Below are positions 12,317 through 21,456 of a DNA stretch of 64,000 nucleotides, piece by piece. The stretch's first letter is position 1. Each line of letters opens with the position of its first letter. This DNA is from an uncultured Prevotella sp. (GTDB lineage Bacteria; Bacteroidota; Bacteroidia; Bacteroidales; Bacteroidaceae). The DNA lies in the NCBI GenBank assembly GCA_946415755.1, contig CAMKTS010000017.1, positions 1 through 64,000 of the forward strand, in the 5' to 3' direction. The notes under the pieces are model-generated. The model saw only the letters and a list, made by a program, of their open reading frames with translations. It did not search any database and had not been told where the DNA came from. The position numbers were made by a program, and so were the translations under genes.

Positions 12317-13195
12317 TTAAATCTTATACAGTTCCCCTGCCGTCATCCGCAGGAATTTGTTGACAGCCAGCCAGGCGCAGAAGGCCGTTATGACAATACC
12401 GAACAGCAACACACTGGCTGCTGTGATGGCCAGCACCTCCCAGGTAACGATGTCCATCACGCCGGGTTGCGTCAGATAGAGTCCGTAGACTCCTGCCGCC
12501 AACACGCCGATGGCCAGTATGGCGGCAATGACACCTATCAGCACGGCCTGTTTGAGGAAGGGTTTCCGGATAAAGCCCCACGATGCCCCCACCAGTTTCA
12601 TGGTATGGATGACAAAGCGCCGTGCATAGATACTCAGCCGCACCGTATTACTAATCAGTGAGAACGACACACATGTCAGCAGCACCGCCAATACCAACAG
12701 CACGATACTGATACGGCTCAAGTTCATGTTGACACGGTTCATCAAGTCCTCCATATACGCCAGGTCACTCACACGCCGGTCTTTCTTCAACTCCTTGGCA
12801 ATCCACTTCAGCGAGTCGCGGTTGGCATAGTCTGCCTTCAGCTGTATCTCCAATGTTGCGGGGAAGGGATTAAAGCCCAGGAACTCCGACGGGTCACTGC
12901 CCAGCTCCCTGATTTGTTCTCGCTGTGCCTGTTCCTTGCTGATATAGTCTATGTTACGGGCATACGGACGGTGGTAGATATCCCGGCACAACAGGTGTGC
13001 ATCGTTCACTGTCACCGAGTCGCGTAGCATCAGCGTCACCGTCAGATGTTCCTTCATGTGAGCCGACAGGTTGCGTGCCGACAGCACGAAGAATACCACC
13101 ATGCCCAACAGGATAAGCACCATCGTGGTACTTATACACAGCGTAACGACCTGCATGCCACGTCGGCTGCGGGTGTTTTTTCTTTTCTTGCTCAT
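12317..13195 (-). CDS. ftsX: Cell division protein FtsX
   Basis: 292 aa. It is the permease-like partner of FtsE that regulates peptidoglycan hydrolysis at the septum. Layout is typical: a short basic cytoplasmic start, one membrane segment (VTLCISTTMVLILLGMVVFFVL), a periplasmic domain of about 110 residues (EHLTVTLMLRDSV...), then three membrane segments with the conserved MKLVGASWGFIRKPFLKQA loop. ftsE is not adjacent. It is the first gene of the minus-strand operon, with its own promoter and a 5' hairpin (13232-13266). Confidence 0.93.
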   Translation of the reverse strand: MSKKRKNTRSRRGMQVVTLCISTTMVLILLGMVVFFVLSARNLSAHMKEHLTVTLMLRDSVTVNDAHLLCRDIYHRPYARNIDYISKEQAQREQIRELGSDPSEFLGFNPFPATLEIQLKADYANRDSLKWIAKELKKDRRVSDLAYMEDLMNRVNMNLSRISIVLLVLAVLLTCVSFSLISNTVRLSIYARRFVIHTMKLVGASWGFIRKPFLKQAVLIGVIAAILAIGVLAAGVYGLYLTQPGVMDIVTWEVLAITAASVLLFGIVITAFCAWLAVNKFLRMTAGELYKI

Positions 13196-13231
13196 CTTTT
13201 CATTGACCGTTTAACGGGTTTCCTATCTGCC

Positions 13232-13266
13232 AATTGCCGATTATCGGCAATTTGGGCACAAAGGTA
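13232..13266 (-). promoter_or_regulatory. ftsX promoter and 5'-end hairpin
   Basis: On the minus strand TACCTTTG (13266-13259) is a -7 box. Starting about 7 nt after it is a perfect 9-bp stem (AATTGCCGA / TCGGCAATT, 13232-13252) with a 3-nt loop. A transcript starting at the usual distance would carry this hairpin at its very 5' end, where it could protect the mRNA or act as an operator. Confidence 0.55.
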
Positions 13267-13329
13267 CAAAAATTAATAGGAAATAAGAAATAAAAAATCA
13301 AATTATTTTCTTTTCTTATTTTTTATTGT

Positions 13330-13337
13330 TACTTTTG
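13330..13337 (+). promoter_or_regulatory. -7 box of the radical SAM gene
   Basis: TACTTTTG fits TAnnTTTG and ends only 9 nt before the ATG at 13347. The transcript would have almost no leader. Confidence 0.55.
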
Positions 13338-13346
13338 CCCCTTGTT

Positions 13347-14168
13347 ATGAGCACGATTATCTATCCTTCGCCGATTTTCGGCCCCGTCCACAGCCGACGT
13401 CTTGGCATCTCGCTCGGCATCAACCTGCTGCCGTCCGACGGCAAGGTGTGTTCCTTCAACTGTATCTACTGCGAATGCGGATTCAACGAGGATCACCGTC
13501 CTACCCTTCCCATGCCTACACGCGCAGAAGTAGCCCGAAGACTGGAAGAGAAACTGCAGGAAATGCAGGCTGACGGACAGTTGCCCGACGTGCTGACCTT
13601 TGCCGGCAATGGTGAACCCACCAGCCATCCTCACTTTCCCGAGATTATCGATGACACGCTACAGTTGCGCAACCGCTACTGTCCAGCTGCAAAGGTCTGC
13701 GTGCTCAGCAATTCCACGTTCATCCACCGTCCTGCCGTACACGATGCCCTGATGCGCGTTGATGACAACATCCTGAAACTCGACACCGTCGACCCCCTAT
13801 ATATTAATAAGGTAGACCGTCCCAGCGGCAGTTATGATATCCGTCAGGTCATCAAGCACATGAAGTCCTTCCAGGGACACCTGATTATCCAGACCATGTT
13901 TATGAGAGGAACAGCCCCCCCCCCTCCCCTTTCCCAGGGGGAACACCTTGCTGCAGAACGCTCCTCGTTCAACGCAGATAATACGGGGGAAGAGTACGTA
14001 GGTCCCTGGTTGGAGGTTGTCAAGGAAATCCGTCCGCAGCAGGTGATGATTTACACGATAGACCGTGAGACACCGGCTCGTGGGTTAGAGAAAGCCAGTC
14101 GCGAACAGCTTGATGCCATTCGCGACCGTGTTATTGCTGCCGGTATTCCCTGCACAGCCAGCTATTAG
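13347..14168 (+). CDS. Radical SAM protein of the COG0731 type
   Basis: 273 aa from the ATG at 13347, preferred over an upstream in-frame start because the protein then opens with MSTIIYPSPIFGPVHSRRLG, usual for the family. The cluster-binding motif CxxxCxxC is at C35, C39 and C42 (VCSFNCIYCEC), with FAGNGEPTSHPHF as the GGE-like SAM-binding region. It is a [4Fe-4S] enzyme that cleaves SAM; its substrate is unknown, and relatives are distantly related to the wybutosine enzyme. An in-frame insertion of about 25 residues (about 190-215, PPPPLSQGEHLAAERSSF) interrupts the expected passage from MFMRG to YVGPWL. Two thirds of the barrel is intact, so it is probably active. Confidence 0.85.
   Translation: MSTIIYPSPIFGPVHSRRLGISLGINLLPSDGKVCSFNCIYCECGFNEDHRPTLPMPTRAEVARRLEEKLQEMQADGQLPDVLTFAGNGEPTSHPHFPEIIDDTLQLRNRYCPAAKVCVLSNSTFIHRPAVHDALMRVDDNILKLDTVDPLYINKVDRPSGSYDIRQVIKHMKSFQGHLIIQTMFMRGTAPPPPLSQGEHLAAERSSFNADNTGEEYVGPWLEVVKEIRPQQVMIYTIDRETPARGLEKASREQLDAIRDRVIAAGIPCTASY
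13913..14000 (+). repeat. In-frame palindrome-containing insertion in the radical SAM gene
   Basis: Begins with CCCCTCCCCTTTCCCAGGGG, in which CCCCT and AGGGG arms can pair, then AACACCTTGCTGCAGAACG. The encoded Pro/Ser/Ala-rich stretch is foreign to the family. Similar in kind to the insertions in mfd (25355-25440) and at 48605-48640. Confidence 0.5.
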
Positions 14169-14186
14169 TTCACTCCGCAGCCATCG

Positions 14187-15683
14187 TTACGCCGTAGGGT
14201 CTGTGGCCGTCAGCCCCATCTGACGGGCTTTCTCCATCAGCAGTTGCATGAGGGGTTCTCGTTCGTTCTCCACGCGATTGTCCAGCACGGCATCCTTCAG
14301 GTATTGCTTCAGCGTTCCCACCTCCCTACTGGGCTGCAAGTGGAAGATTTCCATGATTTCATTACCGTCGATGACGGGCTGCAGCAGTCGTTTGTAGTCC
14401 TTCTCCTTGAGGTCGGTCAGTTTCTCCCTTACCATTCTGAAGTTCTCGAGGAACATTTTCTTCTTCACTTCATTCTTCGAGGTAATATCGGCCTCGCAGA
14501 GCGTCATCAGGTCGTCGATGTCGTCGCCGGCATCGTTGAGCAGGCGTCGCACGGCGGAGTCGGTCACCTCGCTGTCGGCAATGACCTGTGGGCGCATGTG
14601 CAGGTCTACGAGTTTCTGCACGTACTTCATCTCAGTCCCCAGAGGCAGTTTCAACCGACGGAAGATGACGGGCACCTGCTTGGCTCCGATGATGTTGTGG
14701 TTATGAAAGGTCCACCCACTCCCCGGCTCCCAGCGTTTCGACTTCGTCTTCCCTATATCATGCAACAGGGCTGCCCAACGGAGCCACAAGCCTCCCGAAG
14801 TGATGTTTTCCACCACCTCCAAGGTGTGATAGAAGTTGTTCTTGTGTGCCCTTCCATCACGTTTTTCCACGATGTCAAGCGCCGACACCTCAGGCAGGAT
14901 AATCTGCAGCAGACCGCTACGCTGCAGGTATTCGAAGCCCACGCTTGGATGGGGAGCCTTCATAATTTTGTTCAGTTCCACCTCGATTCGCTCGCCACTG
15001 ACTATCTTGATACGGTCGGCCATGCGCTGCAGGGCATCAAAGGTCTCCTCTTCTATCTGGAAGTTCAGCTGGGTGGCAAAGCGGATACAGCGCATCATGC
15101 GCAGCGGGTCGTCAGAGAAGGTCACCTCTGGGTCTAACGGTGTGGCGATGATACCGTCCTCCAAGTCGGCAATCCCGTTGAAAGGGTCTACCAGTTCTCC
15201 GAAATGCCCTTTGTTCAGGCAGATAGCCATTGCATTGATAGTGAAGTCGCGGCGGTTCTGGTCATCCTCCAGCGTGCCATCCTCGACGATGGGCTTGCGC
15301 GAGTCACGGCTATAGCTCTCCCGCCGTGCCCCCACGAACTCCACCTCTACGAATGAGAAATCATTTAAACATTTCTCATTTCCATTGCTCATTTCACATT
15401 TCTCATTCCTCATTTTAACCTTGACCTGAGCCGTGCCAAAGTTGCGGAACACGCTGAGGTGTGCCTTCCTGCCCATCCGTTTCTTCAGAGCCTCGGCCAC
15501 AGCGATGCCGCTACCCACCACCACCACGTCGATGTCGCTGCTGGGACGCTCCAGGAAGATATCACGCACGTAACCACCTACCACATAGCACGCTACGCCC
15601 ATCTGGTCGGCTACATCACCTATCTGATGGAAGATTTCCTTGTCTAATATCTTGGCCAATGCTTCGTCGGAATACAGTTTCAT
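14187..15683 (-). CDS. cca: tRNA nucleotidyltransferase / poly(A) polymerase family protein with HD domain
   Basis: 498 aa. It adds or repairs the CCA end of tRNAs. The nucleotidyltransferase head has VVGGYVRDIFLERPSSDIDVVVVG (GG and DxD), then RRDFTINAMA, DPLRMMRCIRFATQLNFQIE, and an HD domain with AALLHDIGKTKS. In Bacteroidales this long form is the usual CCA enzyme. Residues about 90-111 (KMRNEKCEMSNGNEKC) are an extra segment between AQVKV and FSFVEVEFVGAR, encoded by an ATGAGAAATG-type tract. The -7 box ends 5 nt before the ATG, so the mRNA is near-leaderless. Confidence 0.9.
   Translation of the reverse strand: MKLYSDEALAKILDKEIFHQIGDVADQMGVACYVVGGYVRDIFLERPSSDIDVVVVGSGIAVAEALKKRMGRKAHLSVFRNFGTAQVKVKMRNEKCEMSNGNEKCLNDFSFVEVEFVGARRESYSRDSRKPIVEDGTLEDDQNRRDFTINAMAICLNKGHFGELVDPFNGIADLEDGIIATPLDPEVTFSDDPLRMMRCIRFATQLNFQIEEETFDALQRMADRIKIVSGERIEVELNKIMKAPHPSVGFEYLQRSGLLQIILPEVSALDIVEKRDGRAHKNNFYHTLEVVENITSGGLWLRWAALLHDIGKTKSKRWEPGSGWTFHNHNIIGAKQVPVIFRRLKLPLGTEMKYVQKLVDLHMRPQVIADSEVTDSAVRRLLNDAGDDIDDLMTLCEADITSKNEVKKKMFLENFRMVREKLTDLKEKDYKRLLQPVIDGNEIMEIFHLQPSREVGTLKQYLKDAVLDNRVENEREPLMQLLMEKARQMGLTATDPTA
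15351..15416 (-). repeat. ATGAGAAATG-type inverted tract inside cca
   Basis: GAATGAGAAAT (15351-15361) and ATTTCTCATTC (15398-15408) form a perfect 11-bp inverted repeat. The tract adds about 22 in-frame codons to the head domain of the CCA enzyme. Confidence 0.65.
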
Positions 15684-15688
15684 GCGTG

Positions 15689-15696
15689 CAAAGTTA
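15689..15696 (-). promoter_or_regulatory. -7 box of cca
   Basis: TAACTTTG on the minus strand, 5 nt before the ATG at 15683. Fits the Bacteroidetes consensus. Confidence 0.55.
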
Positions 15697-15739
15697 CAAA
15701 TATTTTGTTATTTTTCGTTCATATTTCATAATTAATTTG

Positions 15740-15747
15740 TATCTTTG
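15740..15747 (+). promoter_or_regulatory. -7 box of the PAP2 gene
   Basis: TATCTTTG, 28 nt before the ATG at 15776. Divergent from the cca promoter 44 nt away. Confidence 0.6.
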
Positions 15748-15775
15748 CACCCAAATACACAAGAACAGAAACGTT

Positions 15776-17584
15776 ATGAGAAGAATTTTACTCGTTTTTG
15801 TAGCCCTGACGGCTACGATGTTGGCCTCAGCCGACAATTACCTCAATCAGGAACCCCTGAAGTTAGAAGTGCCTGAAATGAAGGCCGAGTTGTCAACACC
15901 TGCCGAGCTGACTTTCGACAGTCCTGCCGCCGCGTCTCCTGAAAAGAAAAAATGGCGTCCCGACTTCGACTTCTTCAAGTCCAAGACCAATCCGGGTGTC
16001 AAGCCTTACAGGTTTATAGATGACATGACATTTGTGGGCATCCCCCTCTTTGTGGCCGGCCTGGCCATCAAGGGCGACAAGGCCATGTTCCGTGTCAACA
16101 ACAAGAATGGCAAGCAGAACACGCAGCTGCTGACGGGCTTCAAGACGGGTATTGACGACTACACCCAGTTCTTCGGCCCCGCTATGGTGGTGGGTCTGAA
16201 ACTCGGAGGCTATGAAGGCCGAAGCGACTGGCCCCGCCTGCTGGCCAGCTCCCTGATGTCATATGCCATCATGGCTGGTCTTGTCAACGGCATCAAATAC
16301 ACCGCCAAGGAGATGCGCCCCGACGGCAGTACGGCCAACTCATGGCCTTCAGGCCATACGGCCACCGCTTTCGTGGGTGCCACCTTATTACATAAGGAAT
16401 ATGGCTTGACACGCTCACCCTGGTGGTCGGTAGCCGGTTATGGTGTGGCCACCGCCACGGGTGTGATGCGCGTACTGAACAACCGCCACTGGGTGAGCGA
16501 CGTGATGTCGGGTGCCGGTATCGGTATCCTCTCCGGTGAGCTGGGCTATGCCCTGTGCGACCTGCTCTTCAGGGGCAAGGGCTTATTGCGCAACGATCTG
16601 GTATTCAACTCTGAGAAGCCCTCGTTCTTCAGCATCTCCATGGGTATCGGCTTAGGCGGCAAGAATATTGACTTCCGCACCTACGACATACTCAACAGGG
16701 ATAAGTACAGGGCATACATCGATGTAGACAGCAATGAAAAGGATGCCAGCATCGAATTCCGTGCCGCCACGGTGGTGGATGCCGAGGGTGCCTACTTCTT
16801 CAACAAGTACATCGGTGTCGGCGGTCGCTTCCGTGTCAGGGCCATGTCGGCGAAGAGTTTCGGCCAGTATGCCGACATCTCCACAGAGGATGGCAGTGCC
16901 ACATGGGCCATGATGGTAGGCAGTGTCTACGAAGAGGCTGACGAAACGCTCAACATGGCTGCCGCCATGCAGGGCGGTGCCCCTGTCACCGTCTCCAGCG
17001 GTATCGTTCAGAGCGACCACCTCGCCGAGTTTACTGCTAGTGCCGGTCTTTACCTCAACATTCCGTTGAGCAAGCACTTCTCATTGGGTACGAAGCTCTT
17101 GCTGGGCCGCTCGTTCACTCAGGAACTTGACATCGACGGCTATGTCGAAGGTAACGTGAAAGACATCAACTACGATATCTGGATGCGCGACGGAAAGGTT
17201 TATAAAGATCCCGACACCGGCATTCCCGCCTTCTTCCTCAACGACCCTGTAAATACGGGTGAGAGATATGTCGACCAGTGGGACTACCTCACACTGGGTG
17301 CCAGCAGCTCCACTTCCTGGGGAACGGGCATCTCACTGACCTACCGTTACAAGTCGAACTTCTCGTGGAAGCTGTTCTGCGACTACGACTATACCGAGAA
17401 AGACTTTACCATGACCGTTAATCCACTGCACTACATGCAGAAGGCGCTGACTCCCAACGCCTACGGTCTCATCAGCAACCCCATGGTATCTCCCTACCAT
17501 GCAATGTTAGACCCGATTGTCTACAAGAAAAAGAAGAACATGAACTACTTCACCATTGGTCTGTCCTTCCTGGTGAACCTGTAA
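15776..17584 (+). CDS. PAP2-family phosphatase with C-terminal barrel-like domain
   Basis: 602 aa from the ATG at 15776, which follows a clear promoter and opens a signal peptide (MRRILLVFVALTATMLASA); the frame runs on upstream without support. The acid phosphatase signature is complete: KYTAKEMRP (about 174), PSGH (about 191) and NRHWVSDVMSG (about 236). The last 250 residues alternate hydrophobic and polar residues and end YFTIGLSFLVNL, like an outer-membrane beta-barrel. It probably dephosphorylates lipid phosphates at the outer membrane or periplasm; the substrate is not known. Confidence 0.85.
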   Translation: MRRILLVFVALTATMLASADNYLNQEPLKLEVPEMKAELSTPAELTFDSPAAASPEKKKWRPDFDFFKSKTNPGVKPYRFIDDMTFVGIPLFVAGLAIKGDKAMFRVNNKNGKQNTQLLTGFKTGIDDYTQFFGPAMVVGLKLGGYEGRSDWPRLLASSLMSYAIMAGLVNGIKYTAKEMRPDGSTANSWPSGHTATAFVGATLLHKEYGLTRSPWWSVAGYGVATATGVMRVLNNRHWVSDVMSGAGIGILSGELGYALCDLLFRGKGLLRNDLVFNSEKPSFFSISMGIGLGGKNIDFRTYDILNRDKYRAYIDVDSNEKDASIEFRAATVVDAEGAYFFNKYIGVGGRFRVRAMSAKSFGQYADISTEDGSATWAMMVGSVYEEADETLNMAAAMQGGAPVTVSSGIVQSDHLAEFTASAGLYLNIPLSKHFSLGTKLLLGRSFTQELDIDGYVEGNVKDINYDIWMRDGKVYKDPDTGIPAFFLNDPVNTGERYVDQWDYLTLGASSSTSWGTGISLTYRYKSNFSWKLFCDYDYTEKDFTMTVNPLHYMQKALTPNAYGLISNPMVSPYHAMLDPIVYKKKKNMNYFTIGLSFLVNL

Positions 17585-17614
17585 TTCATCTGCAATTAAA
17601 AATGACATTATAAA

Positions 17615-18172
17615 TTGACAACAAAAGAAGCCAAGACCAACGCCCAGTTCGAACAGGTGATTGCCGAGTGCCGCTCGCTGTTCGAGAAGAAGCTCCACGA
17701 CTATGGAGCTTCGTGGCGTATCCTCCGGCCACAGTCGCTCACTGACCAGCTGTTCATCAAGGCCAAGCGCATCCGCTCGCTTGAAATCAAGAAGGAGTCA
17801 CTGGTCGGCGAGGGCATACGCCCGGAGTTCATCGCCCTCATCAACTACGGCATCGTGGGACTGATACAGCTCAGCAAGGGCTTTGCCGACACCGTGGATA
17901 TCAGCAACGACGAGGCCATGACGCTCTACGACCGTCACGCCGCAGAGGCCCTGGAGCTGATGAAGCGTAAGAACCACGACTACGACGAGGCCTGGCGTGG
18001 CATGCGCGTCAGCTCGTATACCGACTTCGTCCTCACAAAGATAGAGCGCATCAAGGAGATAGAGAACCTCGACGGCGGCACCCTCGTCAGCGAGGGCATC
18101 GATGCCAACTACATGGACATCATCAACTATGCCGTGTTCGGGGTCATCAAACTGAGCGAGAAGGATGTTTAA
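17615..18172 (+). CDS. DUF1599 protein (two tandem repeats)
   Basis: 185 aa beginning at TTG (17615). No in-frame ATG exists upstream, since the ATG at 17602 reads only four codons. The protein is two copies of one fold: FEKKLHDYGASWRILRPQSLTDQLFIKAKRIRSLE and MKRKNHDYDEAWRGMRVSSYTDFVLTKIERIKEIE, each followed by INYGIVGLIQLS or INYAVFGVIKLS. This fits DUF1599, which accompanies the DoxX-like gene and tpiA in Bacteroidales. Function is unknown. It overlaps the next gene by 8 nt. Confidence 0.85.
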   Translation: MTTKEAKTNAQFEQVIAECRSLFEKKLHDYGASWRILRPQSLTDQLFIKAKRIRSLEIKKESLVGEGIRPEFIALINYGIVGLIQLSKGFADTVDISNDEAMTLYDRHAAEALELMKRKNHDYDEAWRGMRVSSYTDFVLTKIERIKEIENLDGGTLVSEGIDANYMDIINYAVFGVIKLSEKDV

Positions 18173-19436
18173 GGCGATAGTGACAAATCTGGCCCGACTG
18201 GTGCTGGCCGCCGTCCTGATATTCTCAGGGTTCGTCAAGGCTGTCGACCCGCTGGGCACACAATACAAGATAGCCGACTACCTGACGGCCATGCATCTGG
18301 GACAGTACGTGCCCGACTTCCTCACATTGGGAGCGAGCGTCCTGTTGTCGGCCGTTGAGTTCGGACTGGGCATCTGCCTGCTGTTCGCCATCCGTCGACG
18401 TGTCACGTCGCGACTGGTGCTGTTGCTGATGCTCGTCATGACAATCATCACGCTGTGGGTGGCAGTGGCCAACCCTGTCAGCGACTGCGGCTGTTTCGGT
18501 GACGCTGTGAAGCTCACCAACTGGCAGACCTGCTGGAAGAATGTCGCGCTACTCATCCTGGCAGTCGCTGTATGGCGGTGGCCCATGGAGATGCTCCGCT
18601 TTGTATCACGGTCTAACCGCTGGATTGTCATCAACTATTCGGCACTGTTCATCCTGCTGGTGTCAGGGTACGCACTCTACGACCTGCCCTACTTCGACTT
18701 CCGCCCCTACCACATCGGGGCGAACCTGCGGGCTGGATGGCAGCACATGATGAGCGGCGAGGAGTCGCCCTACAGCGAGTTCTTCATCGAACGGCTCAGC
18801 GACGGCAAGGACATCACCGACTCGCTGCTTAACCTGCAGGGCTACGTGTTTCTGCTGGTGGCACCCCATCTGGAGAATGCCGATGACAGCCAGCTCGACC
18901 TCATCAACCAGGTCTACGAGTATGCCGAAGACAATGGCTACCCGTTCTACTGCCTGACGGCCAGTGGTGAGAAAGGCATCCGGCAGTGGCGCGAGTCAAC
19001 GGGAGCGGAATATCCCTTCTGCCACACCGACGACATCACGCTGAAGACCGTCATCCGAAGCAATCCGGGACTGCTGTTGCTCAAGGACGGCAAGGTCATC
19101 CGCAAGTGGAGCCACAACCGCCTGCCCGACGAGTTCAAACTGAACGACCGGCTGGAGAAGGTAGAGGACGGGCACATGCCCAAGAACTCCATACCGCGCA
19201 AGATACTGCTCATCCTGCTGTGGTATGTGCTGCCACTGGTGGTGCTCACCATTGCCGACCGTCTGTGGGCGTGGTCACGGTGGGTGAAGAGAAAAGAAAA
19301 GTCCAACAAAGTTTATCAATATTTAAAAAAGAAGAAAAATGAGAAAGAAAATCGTAGCAGGCAACTGGAAAATGAACCTGAACCTGCAGGAGGGCCTGAA
19401 TCTGGCCAAGGAACTGAAAGAAGCACTGAAGGCTGA
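18165..19436 (+). CDS. DoxX/MauE-like membrane protein (BT_3928 family)
   Basis: 423 aa. Four hydrophobic segments in the first 150 residues carry [21 protein letters not shown] and [21 protein letters not shown], the MauE/DoxX type with a CGCFG motif. A thioredoxin-like periplasmic part follows ([22 protein letters not shown]) and then one more membrane segment. It may be part of an envelope redox pathway, which is inference. The frame runs 98 nt into tpiA and ends in an odd basic and Glu/Gly-rich tail. An alternative frame ends exactly at the tpiA ATGA, so a small frameshift is possible near the A-rich stretch at 19290-19340. Confidence 0.8.
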   Translation: MFKAIVTNLARLVLAAVLIFSGFVKAVDPLGTQYKIADYLTAMHLGQYVPDFLTLGASVLLSAVEFGLGICLLFAIRRRVTSRLVLLLMLVMTIITLWVAVANPVSDCGCFGDAVKLTNWQTCWKNVALLILAVAVWRWPMEMLRFVSRSNRWIVINYSALFILLVSGYALYDLPYFDFRPYHIGANLRAGWQHMMSGEESPYSEFFIERLSDGKDITDSLLNLQGYVFLLVAPHLENADDSQLDLINQVYEYAEDNGYPFYCLTASGEKGIRQWRESTGAEYPFCHTDDITLKTVIRSNPGLLLLKDGKVIRKWSHNRLPDEFKLNDRLEKVEDGHMPKNSIPRKILLILLWYVLPLVVLTIADRLWAWSRWVKRKEKSNKVYQYLKKKKNEKENRSRQLENEPEPAGGPESGQGTERSTEG

Positions 19437-20097
19437 CAAGCCCAACTGCGACGTAGTCATCTGCACTCCGTTTATCCACCTTGCTTCTGTAGCACAGGTG
19501 CTCGACCAGAGCGTCATCGGTCTGGGTGCCGAGAACTGTGCCAACAAGGAGAAGGGTGCCTTCACTGGTGAGGTAAGTGCCGAGATGGTGAAGTCTACGG
19601 GTGCCCAGTATGTCATCCTCGGCCACAGCGAGCGCCGTGAGTATTACAAGGAGACTCCTGAAATTCTGAAAGAGAAGGTGCTGCTTGCCTTGAGGAACGG
19701 CCTGAAGGTCATCTTCTGCATTGGCGAGACCCTGGCAGAACGTGAGGCCAACCAGCAGAACGCCGTTGTCAAGGCCGAGCTGGAGGGTAGCGTATTCAAC
19801 CTCAGCGAAGAGGACTTCCGCAACATCATCATCGCCTACGAACCCATCTGGGCCATCGGAACCGGCAAGACCGCCACTGCCGAGCAGGCAGAGGAGATTC
19901 ATGCCTACATCCGTAGCATCGTAGCCGAGAAGTACGGCAAGGCTGTTGCCGACGACACCAGCATCCTGTATGGTGGCTCCTGCAAGGCCAGCAACGCTCC
20001 CGAGCTGTTTGCCAAGGCCGACATCGATGGTGGCCTCATCGGCGGAGCTTCGCTGAAGTGTGCCGACTTCAAGGGCATTATCGATGCTTGGGACTAA
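19339..20097 (+). CDS. tpiA: Triosephosphate isomerase
   Basis: 252 aa, usual length. It interconverts dihydroxyacetone phosphate and glyceraldehyde 3-phosphate in glycolysis. Start [15 protein letters not shown] (Asn/Lys of the active site), catalytic His in [11 protein letters not shown], catalytic Glu in [15 protein letters not shown], and the phosphate loops [11 protein letters not shown] and GGLIGGASL. The ATG at 19339 is certain from this conserved start. It overlaps the end of the upstream frame. Confidence 0.97.
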   Translation: MRKKIVAGNWKMNLNLQEGLNLAKELKEALKADKPNCDVVICTPFIHLASVAQVLDQSVIGLGAENCANKEKGAFTGEVSAEMVKSTGAQYVILGHSERREYYKETPEILKEKVLLALRNGLKVIFCIGETLAEREANQQNAVVKAELEGSVFNLSEEDFRNIIIAYEPIWAIGTGKTATAEQAEEIHAYIRSIVAEKYGKAVADDTSILYGGSCKASNAPELFAKADIDGGLIGGASLKCADFKGIIDAWD

Positions 20098-20100
20098 ACA

Positions 20101-20252
20101 AAATGAGAAATGAGAAATGAGTAATGAGAAGCGGGATATGAAAAAGAGTATTTTCAAAAAAATAGTCCTTATGACCAATAAACGCCTGACAGGAATAACC
20201 GTGAGAGTGCTGATGGCATTTCTTATTTCTCATTCCTCATTCTTCATTCCTG
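20101..20252 (+). repeat. Inverted pair of ATGAGAAATG-type tracts around the SPOR gene start
   Basis: A purine tract (20101-20133) lies before the start codons, and a complementary pyrimidine tract (20216-20252) lies in the signal peptide. In the mRNA the two could pair and cover the translation start. The second tract encodes the LISHSSFF part of the signal peptide. Confidence 0.5.
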
Positions 20253-20818
20253 CCAGTGCCCAGTCTTTCACTGAGCGCATCCAGAAGACGGTGTCCGGAC
20301 AAGGCACGGTGACCATTCATCAGAGCGACAGCATCAACCGCCTGGTGAACAGCGCCGTCCTCTCCACGGCAGCCCCTGCCACCAAGCCAGGGGACACCGG
20401 GAACGCCAGGAATTCCGGGATTTCCGGAACTCCCGGAAAATCTGGAAAATCCGGAAACTCCAGTACTTCCGGAAATACCGGAAGTACCGTAACCTCCGAC
20501 ACCTCCGAGAATGCTGACGATGCTCCCGATACGAGCAAGAAAATCATGCGCGGTGTCAAGGTGCTGGGCTTCCGTGTGCAGGCCTTTGCCGGTGGCAACT
20601 CCCGCAAGGATCGCCAGCGCGCCGAGCAGGTGGGCAACGACATCAAGGCCAACTACCCCAACGTGCCCGTATACGTACATTTCTATTCTCCTCGCTGGAT
20701 ATGCCGTGTCGGCAACTACCGCACCTACGAGGAGGCCCACCAGATGCTGCTCAGCATCCGCAACCTGGGCTATAAGGAAGCCTCTATCGTCAAGGGCAAG
20801 GTGACGGTGCAATATTAA
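20138..20818 (+). CDS. SPOR-domain envelope protein
   Basis: 226 aa from the ATG at 20138; other in-frame ATGs at 20117 and 20171 cannot be excluded. An export signal runs to about PASAQS. The C-terminal 85 residues (VQAFAGGNSRKDRQRAEQV ... RVGNYRTYEEAHQMLLSIR) fit a SPOR domain, which binds glycan strands lacking stem peptides at division sites. The middle (about 86-124) is a Gly/Ser repeat (SGISGTPGKSGKSGNS) encoded by a TCCGGAAA-type minisatellite. tpiA-SPOR-folE is a standing gene order in Bacteroidales. Confidence 0.85.
   Translation: MKKSIFKKIVLMTNKRLTGITVRVLMAFLISHSSFFIPASAQSFTERIQKTVSGQGTVTIHQSDSINRLVNSAVLSTAAPATKPGDTGNARNSGISGTPGKSGKSGNSSTSGNTGSTVTSDTSENADDAPDTSKKIMRGVKVLGFRVQAFAGGNSRKDRQRAEQVGNDIKANYPNVPVYVHFYSPRWICRVGNYRTYEEAHQMLLSIRNLGYKEASIVKGKVTVQY
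20395..20509 (+). repeat. TCCGGA minisatellite in the SPOR gene
   Basis: About a dozen imperfect 6- to 9-nt units around TCCGGAAAA/TCCGGAACT, in frame, giving a collagen-like Gly-X-Ser stretch. The same hexamer array occurs in mfd at 24047-24117. Confidence 0.75.
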
Positions 20819-20838
20819 TTAAGTGTTAAGAGCGAAGA

Positions 20839-21429
20839 ATGATGAGTGACAAGGAGACATACCGCGAAGGACTGGAACAGTTGGCCGAACAGTATCACCA
20901 GATTCTGCAGCTGTTAGGCGAAGACCCCACTCGCGAAGGACTGCAGAAGACTCCCATGCGCGTGGCCAAGGCCATGCAGTTTCTCACACAGGGCTACGAG
21001 CAGGATGCCCATGAGGTGCTGCGCGGTGCCCTGTTCAAGGAAGACTACTCCCAGATGGTCATCGTCAAAGACATCGACTTCTTCTCGCTCTGCGAGCACC
21101 ACATGTTGCCCTTCTACGGCAAGGCTCATGTGGCCTACATCCCCAACGGCTACATCACTGGGCTGTCGAAGATAGCCCGTGTAGTCGACATCTACAGCCA
21201 CCGCCTGCAGGTGCAGGAGCGCATGACGCTACAAATCAAGGAGTGCATCCGCCAGACGCTCCATCCGCTGGGTGTCATGGTAGTCATCGAGGCTCGTCAC
21301 ATGTGCATGCAGATGCGTGGCGTGGAGAAGCAGAACAGCATCACCACCACCAGCGAATTCTGCGGAGCCTTCAACCAGGCCAAGACGCGTCAGGAGTTTA
21401 TGAACCTCATCCACAACCACACCCTTTAA
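20839..21429 (+). CDS. folE: GTP cyclohydrolase I
   Basis: 196 aa. It opens the GTP ring to dihydroneopterin triphosphate, the first step of folate synthesis, and so complements folK elsewhere in the window. The zinc site is visible in [18 protein letters not shown] and in [11 protein letters not shown]. The signatures [25 protein letters not shown] and FCGAF near the end are typical. Either of two adjacent ATGs may start it. Confidence 0.96.
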   Translation: MMSDKETYREGLEQLAEQYHQILQLLGEDPTREGLQKTPMRVAKAMQFLTQGYEQDAHEVLRGALFKEDYSQMVIVKDIDFFSLCEHHMLPFYGKAHVAYIPNGYITGLSKIARVVDIYSHRLQVQERMTLQIKECIRQTLHPLGVMVVIEARHMCMQMRGVEKQNSITTTSEFCGAFNQAKTRQEFMNLIHNHTL

Positions 21430-21456
21430 CCACAACCATTCCCTACACAAAGAATC

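Noticed and set aside
19246..20178. 310-codon minus-strand frame over tpiA
   Set aside because: Mirror of the strongly conserved tpiA; no motif, start site or promoter.
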